NCBI RefSeq assembly: GCF_004216695.1 | Contig: NZ_SGXC01000001.1 | Location: forward strand, 1,798,001 to 1,862,000 | Source: Pigmentiphaga kullae | Lineage (GTDB): Bacteria > Pseudomonadota > Gammaproteobacteria > Burkholderiales > Burkholderiaceae_B | Length of the DNA: 64,000 bases | Direction of reading: 5' to 3' | Shown here: one piece after another, positions 55,783 through 64,000 of the stretch | Layout: every line of letters begins with the position of its first letter | Numbering within the stretch: position 1 is the first letter of the stretch | The notes under the pieces: model-generated | Database searches by the model: none | What the model was told of the DNA's origin: nothing | The model's input: only the letters and a program-made list of their open reading frames with translations | Program-made: the position numbers and the translations under genes

Positions 55783-57270
55783 ATGACTCCGCCCGCCAGT
55801 GTCCTCCTTCGCCATCCCGCTCCCTGGCCCGCCGAATCCTTCCGCGATCCCGACGCGGCCGTCCAGCGCCTGATCGACATCTACACGCGCAATACCGCCT
55901 TCCTGTGCGACAGTTTCCGGGAAGTGGTCGCCACGCAGGCGTCCTCGCCCGGCCGGTTCCGCGCCTGCTATCCGTTCATCCGGATCAGCGTGAACACCTA
56001 CGACGAGGTGGATTCGCGCCTGTCCTATGGGCACGTGGCCGAACCCGGCGTCTACCAGACCACCGTCACCAAGCCCAAGTTGTTCCGCTCCTACCTGACC
56101 GAGCAACTGCGGCAGTTGATGGCCAACCATGGCGTCGCGGTGGAGATCGGCGAATCCGACGTGCCCATCGCGCTGCATTTCGCCTTTCCCGATGGCATCT
56201 ACGTCGAGGGCGAGGACATCGAGGCGCTCAAGCGCCCCTTGCGGGACCTGTTCGATACGCCCGATCTCGCGGTCACGGACGATGCCATCGTCAACGGCTC
56301 CCATCGCCACCCGCCGGACGGGCCGCAGCCGCTGGCGCCGTTCACCGCGCCGCGCATCGACTACTCGCTGCACCGCCTGCAGCACTACACCGCCACCGCG
56401 CCCTCGCATTTCCAGAATTTCGTGTTGTTCACCAACTACCAGTTCTACGTGGACGAATTCTGCCTGCGCGCCCGCACGCTGGTGGCGCAGGGGCAGTACG
56501 ACGCGCTGGTCGAGCCGGGCAACCGCGTCACCCGCGCGGGCGACCCGCTGCCCGATCCGGCGGCACCGATGTCGCGGCTGCCGCAGATGCCGGCCTATCA
56601 CCTGGTGCGCGAAGGGCATTCGGGCATCACTCTGGTCAACATCGGCGTGGGGCCGTCCAACGCCAAGACCATCACCGACCATATCGCGGTGCTGCGTCCG
56701 CATGCCTGGCTGATGCTGGGGCATTGCGCCGGGCTGCGGGCCTCGCAGCGGCTGGGCGACTATGTGCTGGCGCATGGCTATGTGCGCGACGACCACGTGC
56801 TGGACGCGGACCTGCCGACCTGGGTGCCGATACCGCCGCTGGCCGAGGTGCAGGTGGCGCTGGAGCAGGCGGTGGAAGAAGTGGCCGGGTTGTCGGGCTG
56901 GGAACTCAAGCGCATCATGCGCACCGGCACGGTGGCGACCATAGACAATCGCAACTGGGAACTGCGCGAGCACCTGGAGCCGGTGCAACGGTTCTCGCAG
57001 TCGCGCGCCATCGCCCTGGACATGGAATCGGCCACCATCGCGGCCAATGGCTTTCGCTTCCGCGTGCCCTACGGCACCCTGCTGTGCGTGTCGGACAAGC
57101 CCCTGCATGGCGAGCTGAAGCTGCCGGGGATGGCCAGCGCGTTCTATCGCCGGCAGGTGGGCCAGCACCTGGACATCGGGCTGCGGGCGCTGGAGATCCT
57201 GAGCAAGATGCCGCCCGAGCGGCTGCATTCGCGCAAGCTGCGCAGTTTCCTGGAGACCGCGTTCCAGTAG
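55783..57270 (+). CDS. amn: AMP nucleosidase
   Basis: The protein has 495 residues. An N-terminal AMP nucleosidase domain (about 1-175) precedes a nucleoside-phosphorylase-like catalytic domain (about 260-490), with VNIGVGPSNAKTITDHIAVL, MLGHCAGLRASQRLGDYVL, and LDMESATIAANGFRFRVPYG near residue 410. It splits AMP into adenine and ribose-5-phosphate to balance adenylates. The adenine can be reused by Apt, encoded elsewhere in the window. Confidence 0.94.
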   Translation: MTPPASVLLRHPAPWPAESFRDPDAAVQRLIDIYTRNTAFLCDSFREVVATQASSPGRFRACYPFIRISVNTYDEVDSRLSYGHVAEPGVYQTTVTKPKLFRSYLTEQLRQLMANHGVAVEIGESDVPIALHFAFPDGIYVEGEDIEALKRPLRDLFDTPDLAVTDDAIVNGSHRHPPDGPQPLAPFTAPRIDYSLHRLQHYTATAPSHFQNFVLFTNYQFYVDEFCLRARTLVAQGQYDALVEPGNRVTRAGDPLPDPAAPMSRLPQMPAYHLVREGHSGITLVNIGVGPSNAKTITDHIAVLRPHAWLMLGHCAGLRASQRLGDYVLAHGYVRDDHVLDADLPTWVPIPPLAEVQVALEQAVEEVAGLSGWELKRIMRTGTVATIDNRNWELREHLEPVQRFSQSRAIALDMESATIAANGFRFRVPYGTLLCVSDKPLHGELKLPGMASAFYRRQVGQHLDIGLRALEILSKMPPERLHSRKLRSFLETAFQ

Positions 57271-57330
57271 CGGGGCGTGCTACTCGCACGGTAGGATGCG
57301 ATCCATGATCCGTGCGTGAAAGGGGGCGGC

Positions 57331-58890
57331 GTGGCGACCGGGGGACGGCACGACAAGCGTTGGTGGCTGAGGTGGCTGCTGGTGGCGGCCGCCGCCGCAT
57401 TGCCGCTGGTGGTGGCGGTGCCCTTCGTCTACATGCAGGCCGGCCTGCTGGCGCGCCACGACGCGCGCGGCGCCGCCGAAGTGGTGATGCGCCAGGCCGA
57501 TGCCATGTTCGCCGAGGCCGACAGGCTGGCCGCCGAGATGGCGCCGCAGGCCGGCAAGTCCTGTGCCGAAGCCGACGCCACGCTGCGCGAGGCGGCCTTC
57601 CAGCCGTATTTCCGCGCCATCGTCCTGGTTCGGCACCGCGTGCTCTATTGTTCCTCGATCACGGAAGCGTTTTCGCTGCCGCTGGCGCGGCTGCTGCCGG
57701 ACGGCGAGGTGCCGCCGGGGCGATCCTTTCATTTCGTCCCCGGCACTCCCATGGTCCCGGACCGGCCCGCGGTGATGGCGATCCGCCTGGACGAGGCCGG
57801 CGACGGCGTCATCGTCACGGTGGATGGCCGCTACCTGCGGGATCTGCTGGACTCGGTCGGCGGCACCGGCCGCTACCGGATCGGCATCGAGGCGCTGGAT
57901 GGCCGGCACGGGCTGGCGGGGCGGCGGGTAGGGGTTCCGCCCCCGGGCGCCCATTTCGTGCAGGACGTGGTATCGACGATCTATCCGTTCCGGGTACGGT
58001 CCCTGGCGGATGCGGCATTGCTGGCCGAATATCGGAAGCGGCTGGCGGGCAGCTACGCACCCTTCGTCGTCCTGCTTGCCCTGCTGCTGGGCTATCTGTG
58101 CCACCACTTCCTGAAGTACCGGTTCTCGCTGGTGGCCGCCATCCGGCGCGGCATGCGGCGCGGCGAGTTCGAAGTCCACTATCAGCCCGTCATCGATCTG
58201 CGCGACGGATCGTGCGCGGGCGCCGAGGCGCTGATGCGCTGGTTTCGCCCCGGCCAGGGCGCGGTGCGGCCGGACCTGTTCTTCGCCGTGGCCGAGACCA
58301 GCGGCCTGGCGATTCCGCTGACCCGGCATCTGTTCAAGCTGGTGGGGCGGGACCTGCGCCGCTGTCCGATGGGCCCGCGATTCCGTGTCGGCCTGAACGT
58401 CACCGCCAGCCATCTGGTGGAGCCGGGCATCGTCGAGGACGTTGCCCGCCTGCGCAAGGTGGTCGGTTCGGGTGCGGCGGATTTCGTGCTGGAGATCACC
58501 GAGCGCGAGCCCCTGCCTCCCATCGAGCAGGTCTACGAGAACATGGGGGTGCTCAGCGCCAGCGGCGTGAAGCTGGCCATCGACGACTTCGGCACGGGCC
58601 ACAGTTCGCTGGCCTATCTGGAAAGGTTTCCGGTCGATTACCTGAAGATAGACCGAGGTTTCGTGTCGGCCATCGGCACGGACGCGGTCAATGCCTCGGT
58701 GCTGGAGATGATCATCGGGCTGGCGTCGCGGCTGGGGGTGGAGCTGACCGCCGAAGGCGTGGAGACGCGCGAACAGCTCGACTATCTTGCCGCCCAGGGG
58801 GTGTACTACGCGCAGGGCTTCCTGTATGCCCGGCCCATGCCCATCGAGGCCCTGCGGGCCTGGGTGGACGAGTTCGACGGCACGGCGTGA
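57331..58890 (+). CDS. CSS-domain EAL phosphodiesterase
   Basis: The protein has 519 residues. A membrane helix (about 12-35) and a second near 235-255 enclose a periplasmic CSS domain with the redox motif CSS (LYCSSITEAF near residue 108) and an earlier Cys (GKSCAEAD). The cytoplasmic EAL domain has GAEALMRW, GLNVTASHLV, IDDFGTGHSSLAYLERF and EGVETREQLDYLA, so it should hydrolyse cyclic di-GMP. In such enzymes reduced periplasmic cysteines favour degradation. The GTG at 57331 was chosen for its AGGGGG site; another GTG is at 57316. Confidence 0.88.
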   Translation: MATGGRHDKRWWLRWLLVAAAAALPLVVAVPFVYMQAGLLARHDARGAAEVVMRQADAMFAEADRLAAEMAPQAGKSCAEADATLREAAFQPYFRAIVLVRHRVLYCSSITEAFSLPLARLLPDGEVPPGRSFHFVPGTPMVPDRPAVMAIRLDEAGDGVIVTVDGRYLRDLLDSVGGTGRYRIGIEALDGRHGLAGRRVGVPPPGAHFVQDVVSTIYPFRVRSLADAALLAEYRKRLAGSYAPFVVLLALLLGYLCHHFLKYRFSLVAAIRRGMRRGEFEVHYQPVIDLRDGSCAGAEALMRWFRPGQGAVRPDLFFAVAETSGLAIPLTRHLFKLVGRDLRRCPMGPRFRVGLNVTASHLVEPGIVEDVARLRKVVGSGAADFVLEITEREPLPPIEQVYENMGVLSASGVKLAIDDFGTGHSSLAYLERFPVDYLKIDRGFVSAIGTDAVNASVLEMIIGLASRLGVELTAEGVETREQLDYLAAQGVYYAQGFLYARPMPIEALRAWVDEFDGTA

Positions 58891-58934
58891 GCTAACATCC
58901 AGGGTCGTCCCGCCCACTTACGCCGCCCCGTCCC

Positions 58935-60140
58935 ATGCTGCAGCTCGAACGCGTATTCCCCGCATTGTCCGAACCCACGATGCGGCGCTACCTGATGGGG
59001 CAGGGGGTATCGGTGCTGGGGAGCTGGACGCAGAACGTCACGCTCAACCTGGTCGTCTACCATCTGTCGGGATCGGCCGCCGTGCTGGCCCTGCTCAACT
59101 TCCTGCTGTACGGGCCGCAGTTGGTGGTCGCGCCGCTGGCGGGGGCGCGGGTCAACGCGGCCAACGCGCGCCGCTCGACGCTCGGCGTGCTCTATTCCTC
59201 GATGACCGTGGCCTGCATCCTGGCGGCGCTGTCGCTGCTGCACTGGCTGACGCTGCCCATCATCCTGGCGCTGGCGCTGTGCGCGGGCGTGCTGAACGCG
59301 ATCGAGACGCCGTCCCGCCAGGTCCTGCTGCTGACCGGCCTGGAAGACCCGGCGCTGCTGCCCAACGCCATCGCCATGAACACCATGGTCTACAACGTGG
59401 GGCGCATGGTGGGGCCGAGCATGGCCGCCATCATCTATCCCATGTTCGGCCAGGCCGCGGCCTTCCTGACCTATGCCGCCGCGCTGGTGTTCATGGCCTG
59501 GTGCGTGCGGTCGATGCCCCGCCGCGCGGCGGCAGCCTCGTCGCCTTCGCATGATCGCGGGGGCCTGCGCAACGCGCTGGTCTACGTGCTGGACGACCGT
59601 TTCACCGCCAAGTACCTTTCCATCCTGGCCTGCATGGGCCTGCTGGCGGGCAGCTACCAGACGCTGGTGCCGCTGCTGGCGGACCGGGTCTTCCACGACG
59701 CCGCCCGATATACCGGCGTCTTCTTCGCCTGCGCAGGCATGGGCGCGCTGGCCGCCGCGGTGGTCCTGTCGTCCTCCATCGCATCGCGCACCGCCAGCCT
59801 GCTGCGGTTCGCGCCCTGGATCGCCTGCGTGGCGCTGGCGCTGCTGTCCATCAGCTGGAGCAGCGCCGTCAGCGGCCTGGCCTTCGTGCTGCTGGGCTTC
59901 TGCCTGAGCTTCTCGGCCACCTCGACCAACGCCACCATCCAGCGCCGCTGCCCGGAGTCCGTGCGCGGCGCGCTGGTCGGCCTCTATGGCATGGCCTACA
60001 ACGGCACCATGCCTTTCGGCTATCTGCTGGTCGGTTCGTTTTCGGAGGCATTCACGGTAACCGGCGCGTTCGGCACCATGGCCGCGGTGCTGGCCACGTG
60101 CATAGGCCTGTTGACACTGCTGTACTGGCGCAAGACCTGA
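58935..60140 (+). CDS. MFS transporter, EntS-like
   Basis: The protein has 401 residues and about eleven or twelve membrane helices. MGQGVSVLGSWTQNVTLNLVVY, NAIETPSRQVLLLTGLED and AIAMNTMVYNVGRMVGPSMAAI match the EntS/MFS_3 group, which exports siderophores and drugs. The substrate cannot be inferred; no siderophore genes are nearby. It begins 44 bp after the EAL gene. Confidence 0.86.
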   Translation: MLQLERVFPALSEPTMRRYLMGQGVSVLGSWTQNVTLNLVVYHLSGSAAVLALLNFLLYGPQLVVAPLAGARVNAANARRSTLGVLYSSMTVACILAALSLLHWLTLPIILALALCAGVLNAIETPSRQVLLLTGLEDPALLPNAIAMNTMVYNVGRMVGPSMAAIIYPMFGQAAAFLTYAAALVFMAWCVRSMPRRAAAASSPSHDRGGLRNALVYVLDDRFTAKYLSILACMGLLAGSYQTLVPLLADRVFHDAARYTGVFFACAGMGALAAAVVLSSSIASRTASLLRFAPWIACVALALLSISWSSAVSGLAFVLLGFCLSFSATSTNATIQRRCPESVRGALVGLYGMAYNGTMPFGYLLVGSFSEAFTVTGAFGTMAAVLATCIGLLTLLYWRKT

Positions 60141-60245
60141 AGCGGAAAACGCCGATCAGAGGGAGGATTCGCGCGCTGGCGCATCGACTCCCGCCCAGCA
60201 TGGCCGGTAGAATGGACCGGGCTTCGAGCAAGGTCTGTTTTCTCC

Positions 60246-61757
60246 ATGCGCGTGCTCCATATTTGCAGAGTCTATTTTCCTGACGGATGTGGCGTGACCG
60301 AACGTGCCGTCCACAGCATCGCTTCCAAGGGCGGCGCCCACGGGATCGACAGCCGCGTGCTGACGGTGTCGCCGCGCGGCGGCTGCGACGAGGCCGATCT
60401 GTCCGGATATCGCATCAAGCGCTATGCCGCATGGCGCAGCGGCGGTTCTCCCGCCTTCATCGCCAGGTTCCGCCGCGAGGCTGCCTGGGCCGATCTTCTG
60501 CACTTCCACTTTCCGTGGCCCTGCGCCCAATGGGCCTATCTGCTCGGCCGCGTCGCGGTGCCGGCCATGGCAACGGTGCATGCCGACGCGGCCGGTGGCG
60601 GACTCCTGGCTCGCCGCGGGCGGGACGGGTTCCTGGCGCGCATGCGCCGCATCATCGTGACGTCGCCCAACTACCTGGAAGGAAGCGCGATCCTGCGCGG
60701 CCTGCACGGCAAGGTCGAGGTGGTGCCCGCGGGCATCGAGGACCTTCCCGCACGCGATCCCGAGGCCGTGTGGCGCTGGCGGCAACGCATCGGCCAGCGT
60801 TTCTTCGTGTTCCTGGGCGGCCTGCGCGACTACAAGGGCCTGCACTATCTGCTGGATGCGATGCAGGGGCGCGACTACCCCCTCGCCGTCGCCGGGGACG
60901 GGCCCGAGCGGCCTGCGCTCGAGGCGCACGCCCGGGCAGCGGGCCTGCGCAGCGTCCGCTTCCTGGGCCCGCTGGGCGAAGACGACAAGCACGATCTGCT
61001 GGCCGCGGCATACGGTTTCGTCCTGCCTTCGTGCCGCCGCGACGAAGTCTTCGGCCTGCCCCTGGTCGAGGCATCGGTGCATGGCTTGCCCATGATTTCC
61101 TGCGAGGTGGGAACCGGTACGAGCTTCGTCAACCTGCACCAGGAAACCGGCCTGGTGGTTCCGCCCTGCGATGCCCGGGCCCTGGGGGCCGCCCTGGACC
61201 GTTTCTGGCTGGAGCCGGCCCAGGCCACGGCCTGGGGGGAAGCGGCCCGCCGGCGCTATGTCGACCACTTTACCGAACAAGCGATGGTCGCGCGCCATGC
61301 CGCGTGCTACGGAGCGATACTGGGAAGGGCACCTGAGGCGGGCGGCCGCGCGCACGGCGGGCACGCGTATTGCTGGCGCTTGCCAGACACGAAGGAGGCC
61401 ACCATGCCCATCGACCCCAGGCGCGGCAGACCCGCATCGCCCGCTTCCCGCCCATCCCATCCGTCCACGCCCTCGAATCTGCCGGAAGCCGCGGTGGACG
61501 AGACCGGCAACGAAGATCCCGGCGCCGAGCTGACCGAGCTGCCCGAGCACGAAAAGCAGGAGCAGGCCGGCATTCCGCCCGACGAACGGGGTGGGCGGTC
61601 CGGCCGCGCCAAGCACGAGCGCACCGTGGGCAACCATCCGGTGGATCCCAACAGCATGCCGTCTCGCATCGGGCTGCCAGTTGGGGTCGACCGTGAAGCC
61701 GCCGCCGATCCGGGCCGGCAGACGCCCGAGGCTCCGGAGACGGACAACCGGAGCTGA
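60246..61757 (+). CDS. Glycosyltransferase family 4 with a long disordered tail
   Basis: The protein has 503 residues. The GT-B fold fills about 1-365: LHICRVYFPDGCGVTERAVH at the start, FVFLGGLRDYKGLHYLLDAM for the nucleotide-sugar domain, and DEVFGLPLVEASVHGLPMIS with the E-x7-E motif. It probably adds a sugar to a lipid-linked or surface glycan. The last 120 or so residues are Pro-, Asp- and Glu-rich and disordered. An ATG at 61404 inside this tail has a strong AAGGAGG site, so the tail may also be made as a separate 117-residue protein. Confidence 0.83.
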   Translation: MRVLHICRVYFPDGCGVTERAVHSIASKGGAHGIDSRVLTVSPRGGCDEADLSGYRIKRYAAWRSGGSPAFIARFRREAAWADLLHFHFPWPCAQWAYLLGRVAVPAMATVHADAAGGGLLARRGRDGFLARMRRIIVTSPNYLEGSAILRGLHGKVEVVPAGIEDLPARDPEAVWRWRQRIGQRFFVFLGGLRDYKGLHYLLDAMQGRDYPLAVAGDGPERPALEAHARAAGLRSVRFLGPLGEDDKHDLLAAAYGFVLPSCRRDEVFGLPLVEASVHGLPMISCEVGTGTSFVNLHQETGLVVPPCDARALGAALDRFWLEPAQATAWGEAARRRYVDHFTEQAMVARHAACYGAILGRAPEAGGRAHGGHAYCWRLPDTKEATMPIDPRRGRPASPASRPSHPSTPSNLPEAAVDETGNEDPGAELTELPEHEKQEQAGIPPDERGGRSGRAKHERTVGNHPVDPNSMPSRIGLPVGVDREAAADPGRQTPEAPETDNRS

Positions 61758-61773
61758 GCGCGGCCGGCGCCGG

Positions 61774-62883
61774 TCAGTCGGGGGACGGATCGTCGGGCAG
61801 CCACAAGGTGAAGGTGGTGCCCGATTCCGAGGACGCGACGGTCAGGGTGCCCTGGTGGGCCACCGCGATCTGCCGGGCGATGTAGAGACCGAGCCCCAGG
61901 CCGGTGCGGCGCCGCTCGATGCCGTGGCGCGGACCCCGCATCAGCGGATCGAATATCTGGTGCCGCATGTGGGGCGGGATGGGCGTTCCCTGGTTGTGGA
62001 CTTCGGCGATCACGCCGTCCTCGGCGCGGCGCACCCGCAGCGCGACCGGGCGGTCGGTGTCGCCGTGCTGGACCGCGTTGGCCAGCAGGTTGGCCAGCAA
62101 CTGCGCGAGGCGGTTGGCGTCCCAGCGGCCGGCAAGCCGCCCCTGGCATTCCAGTAAGAAGTCCCGTTCCGGATGTACGGCCCGGATCTCGTCCAGCGCG
62201 CGCGCGCAGACGTCCTTCAGGTCGCTGTTCGAGAGCGCCAGCGGAAGCGGGCTGCCCAGGCGGGTGCGGGTGAAGTCCAGCAGGTCGTCGATCATGCGCT
62301 GCATGCGCGAGCCGCTGTGCCCGATGCGCGTGGCGGCTTCCCTGCACCGGTCGGGAAGCTCGTCGGTCAGCATGAGGGCCTGCGCCGACATGGCGATGGC
62401 GCCCAGGGGCGTCCGCAGGTCATGGGCGAGGATGCCGACGAACAGGTCGCGGGCTCGTTCGAGGCCCGCCGAGTAGCGGGAAATCGATTCCTTCAGCGCC
62501 AGGTCCAGCGCTTGGTTGAAGCGCACCAGGTCTTCGCGCGCATCGGTTCCCATCTCGTCGGTTTCGCGCCCCCAGCGCTCCAGGATGTTGGCGCGCAGCG
62601 CGCAGAACTCGGCCACCATCTCGGTCAGGGTGAAGCCGGCTCGCAGCCGGTTGCGGGCGTGGACGTGCGCCTGGCGGGTGACGCCATGCGCGGCTTCCCC
62701 GTTGTCGGTCCCCTGGGGGCCGGCCCGCAGCTCGGCCGCGAGTTGGCGCAGCAGGGACCGGGCCGAGGTCTGCAGGGCATGCTCGGACACGGCCGAGCGC
62801 CGCAGGTCCAGTTGCCGGGCGAAATTGCGCCAGTCGCTAAGTAGCAGGTCCAGGTTCGCGTCGATGAAGTCGGCCAGTCTCAT
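61774..62883 (-). CDS. Orphan sensor histidine kinase
   Basis: The protein has 369 residues and no membrane helices. Residues about 1-125 form a helical domain like the RsbR/RsbU-type N-terminus. The kinase part has GILAHDLRTPLGAIAMSAQAL near residue 158, ANLLANAVQHG and a G-box RRTGLGLGLYIARQI; the usual D-x-G-x-G is HNQGTP, with Asn for Asp. No response regulator is adjacent. The ATG at 62883 has a GGGAGGGG site. It should sense a cytoplasmic signal. Confidence 0.86.
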   Translation of the reverse strand: MRLADFIDANLDLLLSDWRNFARQLDLRRSAVSEHALQTSARSLLRQLAAELRAGPQGTDNGEAAHGVTRQAHVHARNRLRAGFTLTEMVAEFCALRANILERWGRETDEMGTDAREDLVRFNQALDLALKESISRYSAGLERARDLFVGILAHDLRTPLGAIAMSAQALMLTDELPDRCREAATRIGHSGSRMQRMIDDLLDFTRTRLGSPLPLALSNSDLKDVCARALDEIRAVHPERDFLLECQGRLAGRWDANRLAQLLANLLANAVQHGDTDRPVALRVRRAEDGVIAEVHNQGTPIPPHMRHQIFDPLMRGPRHGIERRRTGLGLGLYIARQIAVAHQGTLTVASSESGTTFTLWLPDDPSPD

Positions 62884-62965
62884 AGCCCCTCCCGGCATAT
62901 ATGGCCACGCGTGGGATAGCGCTGCACGACGGGGTGCCGGCATGCTTGCCGGCGGATTGTAGATC

Positions 62966-63982
62966 CTAGAGAGGGCTGGCGGATGCATGAGCAAGGCTGG
63001 TTACAAGCTTGGCGGCGGGCGCCGGCCCCGACTGGAAGAAGCGCTGCCGGAAATAGGCCAGGGTGCGCCGCAGGCCTTCTTCCAGCGGCGTGCCGGGCTC
63101 CCAACCCAGCATGCGGCGGGCGAGATCGATGTCGGGACAGCGCCGTACCGGGTCGTCCTGGGGCAATGGCCGCAGCTCGATGTCCGACGCCGAACCGGCC
63201 AGTCCGCGGATGGTCCGCGCTATTTCCAGCACCGTGGTTTCGTGGGTGTTGCCCAGGTTCACCGGGCCGTGGAAGCCGTCGGGACTGTTCATCAGGCGCA
63301 CCAGGCCGTCGATCAGATCGTCCACGTAGCAGAACGACCGGGTCTGGCCGCCGTCGCCATAGACCGTCATGGATTCTCCGGCCAGCGCCTGCATCATCAG
63401 GTTGGATACGACGCGCCCGTCGTCGGGCCGCATGCGGGGGCCGTAGGTGTTGAAGATGCGGGCGATCTTGACCTGCAGTCCATACTGGCGCTGGTAATCG
63501 GCGAACAGCGTTTCCGCGCAGCGCTTGCCTTCGTCGTAGCAGGCCCGTATGCCGTTGGGATTGACGTGGCCCCAGTAGTCCTCGCGCTGGGGGTGGCGGT
63601 CCGGATCGCCGTAGACCTCGCTGGTCGAGGCCTGCAGGATGCGCGCGTTCAGGCGCTTGGCCAGGCCTAGCATGTTGATGGAGCCGTGCACGCAGGTCTT
63701 GGTGGTCTGCACCGGGTCGTGCTGGTAGTGCACCGGCGAGGCGGGGCAGGCGAGGTTGTAGATCTCGTCGGCCTCGATGTAGAGCGGGAAGGTGATGTCG
63801 TGGCGCAGCAGCTCGAAGGCAGGATGGCCGATCAGGTGGGCGATGTTGGCCTTGGTGCCGGTATAGAAGTTGTCGACGCACAGGACCTCGTGTCCGGCTT
63901 CGATCAGCCGCGTGCACAGGTGCGACCCCAGGAAGCCGGCACCGCCGGTGACGACGATGCGGCGTGGCAGGCGTGGGTTCAT
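62966..63982 (-). CDS. UDP-glucuronate decarboxylase-type SDR
   Basis: The protein has 338 residues of the extended short-chain dehydrogenase fold. The Rossmann motif is [19 protein letters not shown] near residue 13, the catalytic pattern is STSEVYGDP with [12 protein letters not shown] (Tyr-x3-Lys), and [18 protein letters not shown] follows. It closely fits UDP-xylose synthase, which makes UDP-xylose from UDP-glucuronate; other UDP-sugar epimerases are possible. The last 20 residues are a variable tail. Its start is close to the window end, so upstream partners are unseen. Confidence 0.88.
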   Translation of the reverse strand: MNPRLPRRIVVTGGAGFLGSHLCTRLIEAGHEVLCVDNFYTGTKANIAHLIGHPAFELLRHDITFPLYIEADEIYNLACPASPVHYQHDPVQTTKTCVHGSINMLGLAKRLNARILQASTSEVYGDPDRHPQREDYWGHVNPNGIRACYDEGKRCAETLFADYQRQYGLQVKIARIFNTYGPRMRPDDGRVVSNLMMQALAGESMTVYGDGGQTRSFCYVDDLIDGLVRLMNSPDGFHGPVNLGNTHETTVLEIARTIRGLAGSASDIELRPLPQDDPVRRCPDIDLARRMLGWEPGTPLEEGLRRTLAYFRQRFFQSGPAPAAKLVTSLAHASASPL

Positions 63983-64000
63983 GATTGCATCTCCTCGGAG

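Overview
The window is about 64 kb of GC-rich DNA with dense, mostly intact genes. It looks like a chromosome segment of a beta-proteobacterium of the family Alcaligenaceae, most like Bordetella or Achromobacter. The reasons are the Baf-type coaX next to birA, the rpoN-hpf-ptsN-hprK-rapZ block run together with lptB-lptA-lptC-kdsC-kdsD, the uvrA/MFS/ssb arrangement, and several periplasmic Bug (TctC-type) binding proteins, a family greatly expanded in Bordetella and its relatives. No tRNA, rRNA, CRISPR array, prophage or intact insertion sequence was seen.

Layout. 1-3185: a partial diiron ferritin-like protein, a DegP/MucD protease, and a toxin-antitoxin pair whose PIN toxin is cut off. 3186-10711: a two-component system, rfaE2, a SPOR protein, coaX (baf), birA, a VanZ-like protein, a thioredoxin-like ferredoxin and an alpha/beta hydrolase. 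10890-15203: dacC, a D-amino acid aminotransferase, ybeD, lipB and lipA. 15463-29376: an accessory catabolic region. It holds a six-gene cluster (Bug protein, cupin, HpcH/HpaI aldolase, DUF6282-type hydrolase, IclR regulator, dihydroorotate-dehydrogenase-like enzyme), metY, a catB-catC-Bug operon with divergent catR, a phytanoyl-CoA-dioxygenase-like gene, two further Bug genes and a PcaQ-type regulator. 29418-33841: an envelope block (Kdo 3-hydroxylase with a 3' frameshift, TlpA-like, DolP-like, SIS isomerase, yraN) and rsmI. 33971-37027: IclR regulator, bicupin and MFS transporter around a double operator. 37041-46848: rlpA, rapZ, hprK, ptsN, hpf, rpoN, lptB/A/C, kdsC, kdsD. 47061-52630: apt, uvrA, YajR-like MFS, ssb. 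52651-55683: glyoxalase-fold protein, an arsenic operon, and DUF190-crcB. 55783-63982: amn, a CSS-EAL phosphodiesterase, an EntS-like MFS, a glycosyltransferase with a long tail, an orphan histidine kinase and a UDP-glucuronate decarboxylase-type SDR.

Two themes link the genes. One is the cell envelope, mainly lipopolysaccharide: heptose activation (rfaE2, SIS isomerase), Kdo synthesis and modification (kdsD, kdsC, Kdo hydroxylase), LPS export (lptABC), plus peptidoglycan and outer-membrane upkeep (dacC, rlpA, dolP, degP). The other is uptake and breakdown of small carboxylates and aromatics, each module having its own LysR or IclR regulator and recognisable operator-like sequence.

The best candidate for an undescribed system is the IclR-controlled cluster at 15463-20538. 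It has a strong promoter followed at once by a dyad, and its gene set matches no pathway I recognise. Other points of interest are a dispersed REP-like element (five copies, often touching stop codons), a 48-bp repeat translated as the N-terminus of both CoaX and the VanZ-like protein, and a highly structured leader in front of hpf.
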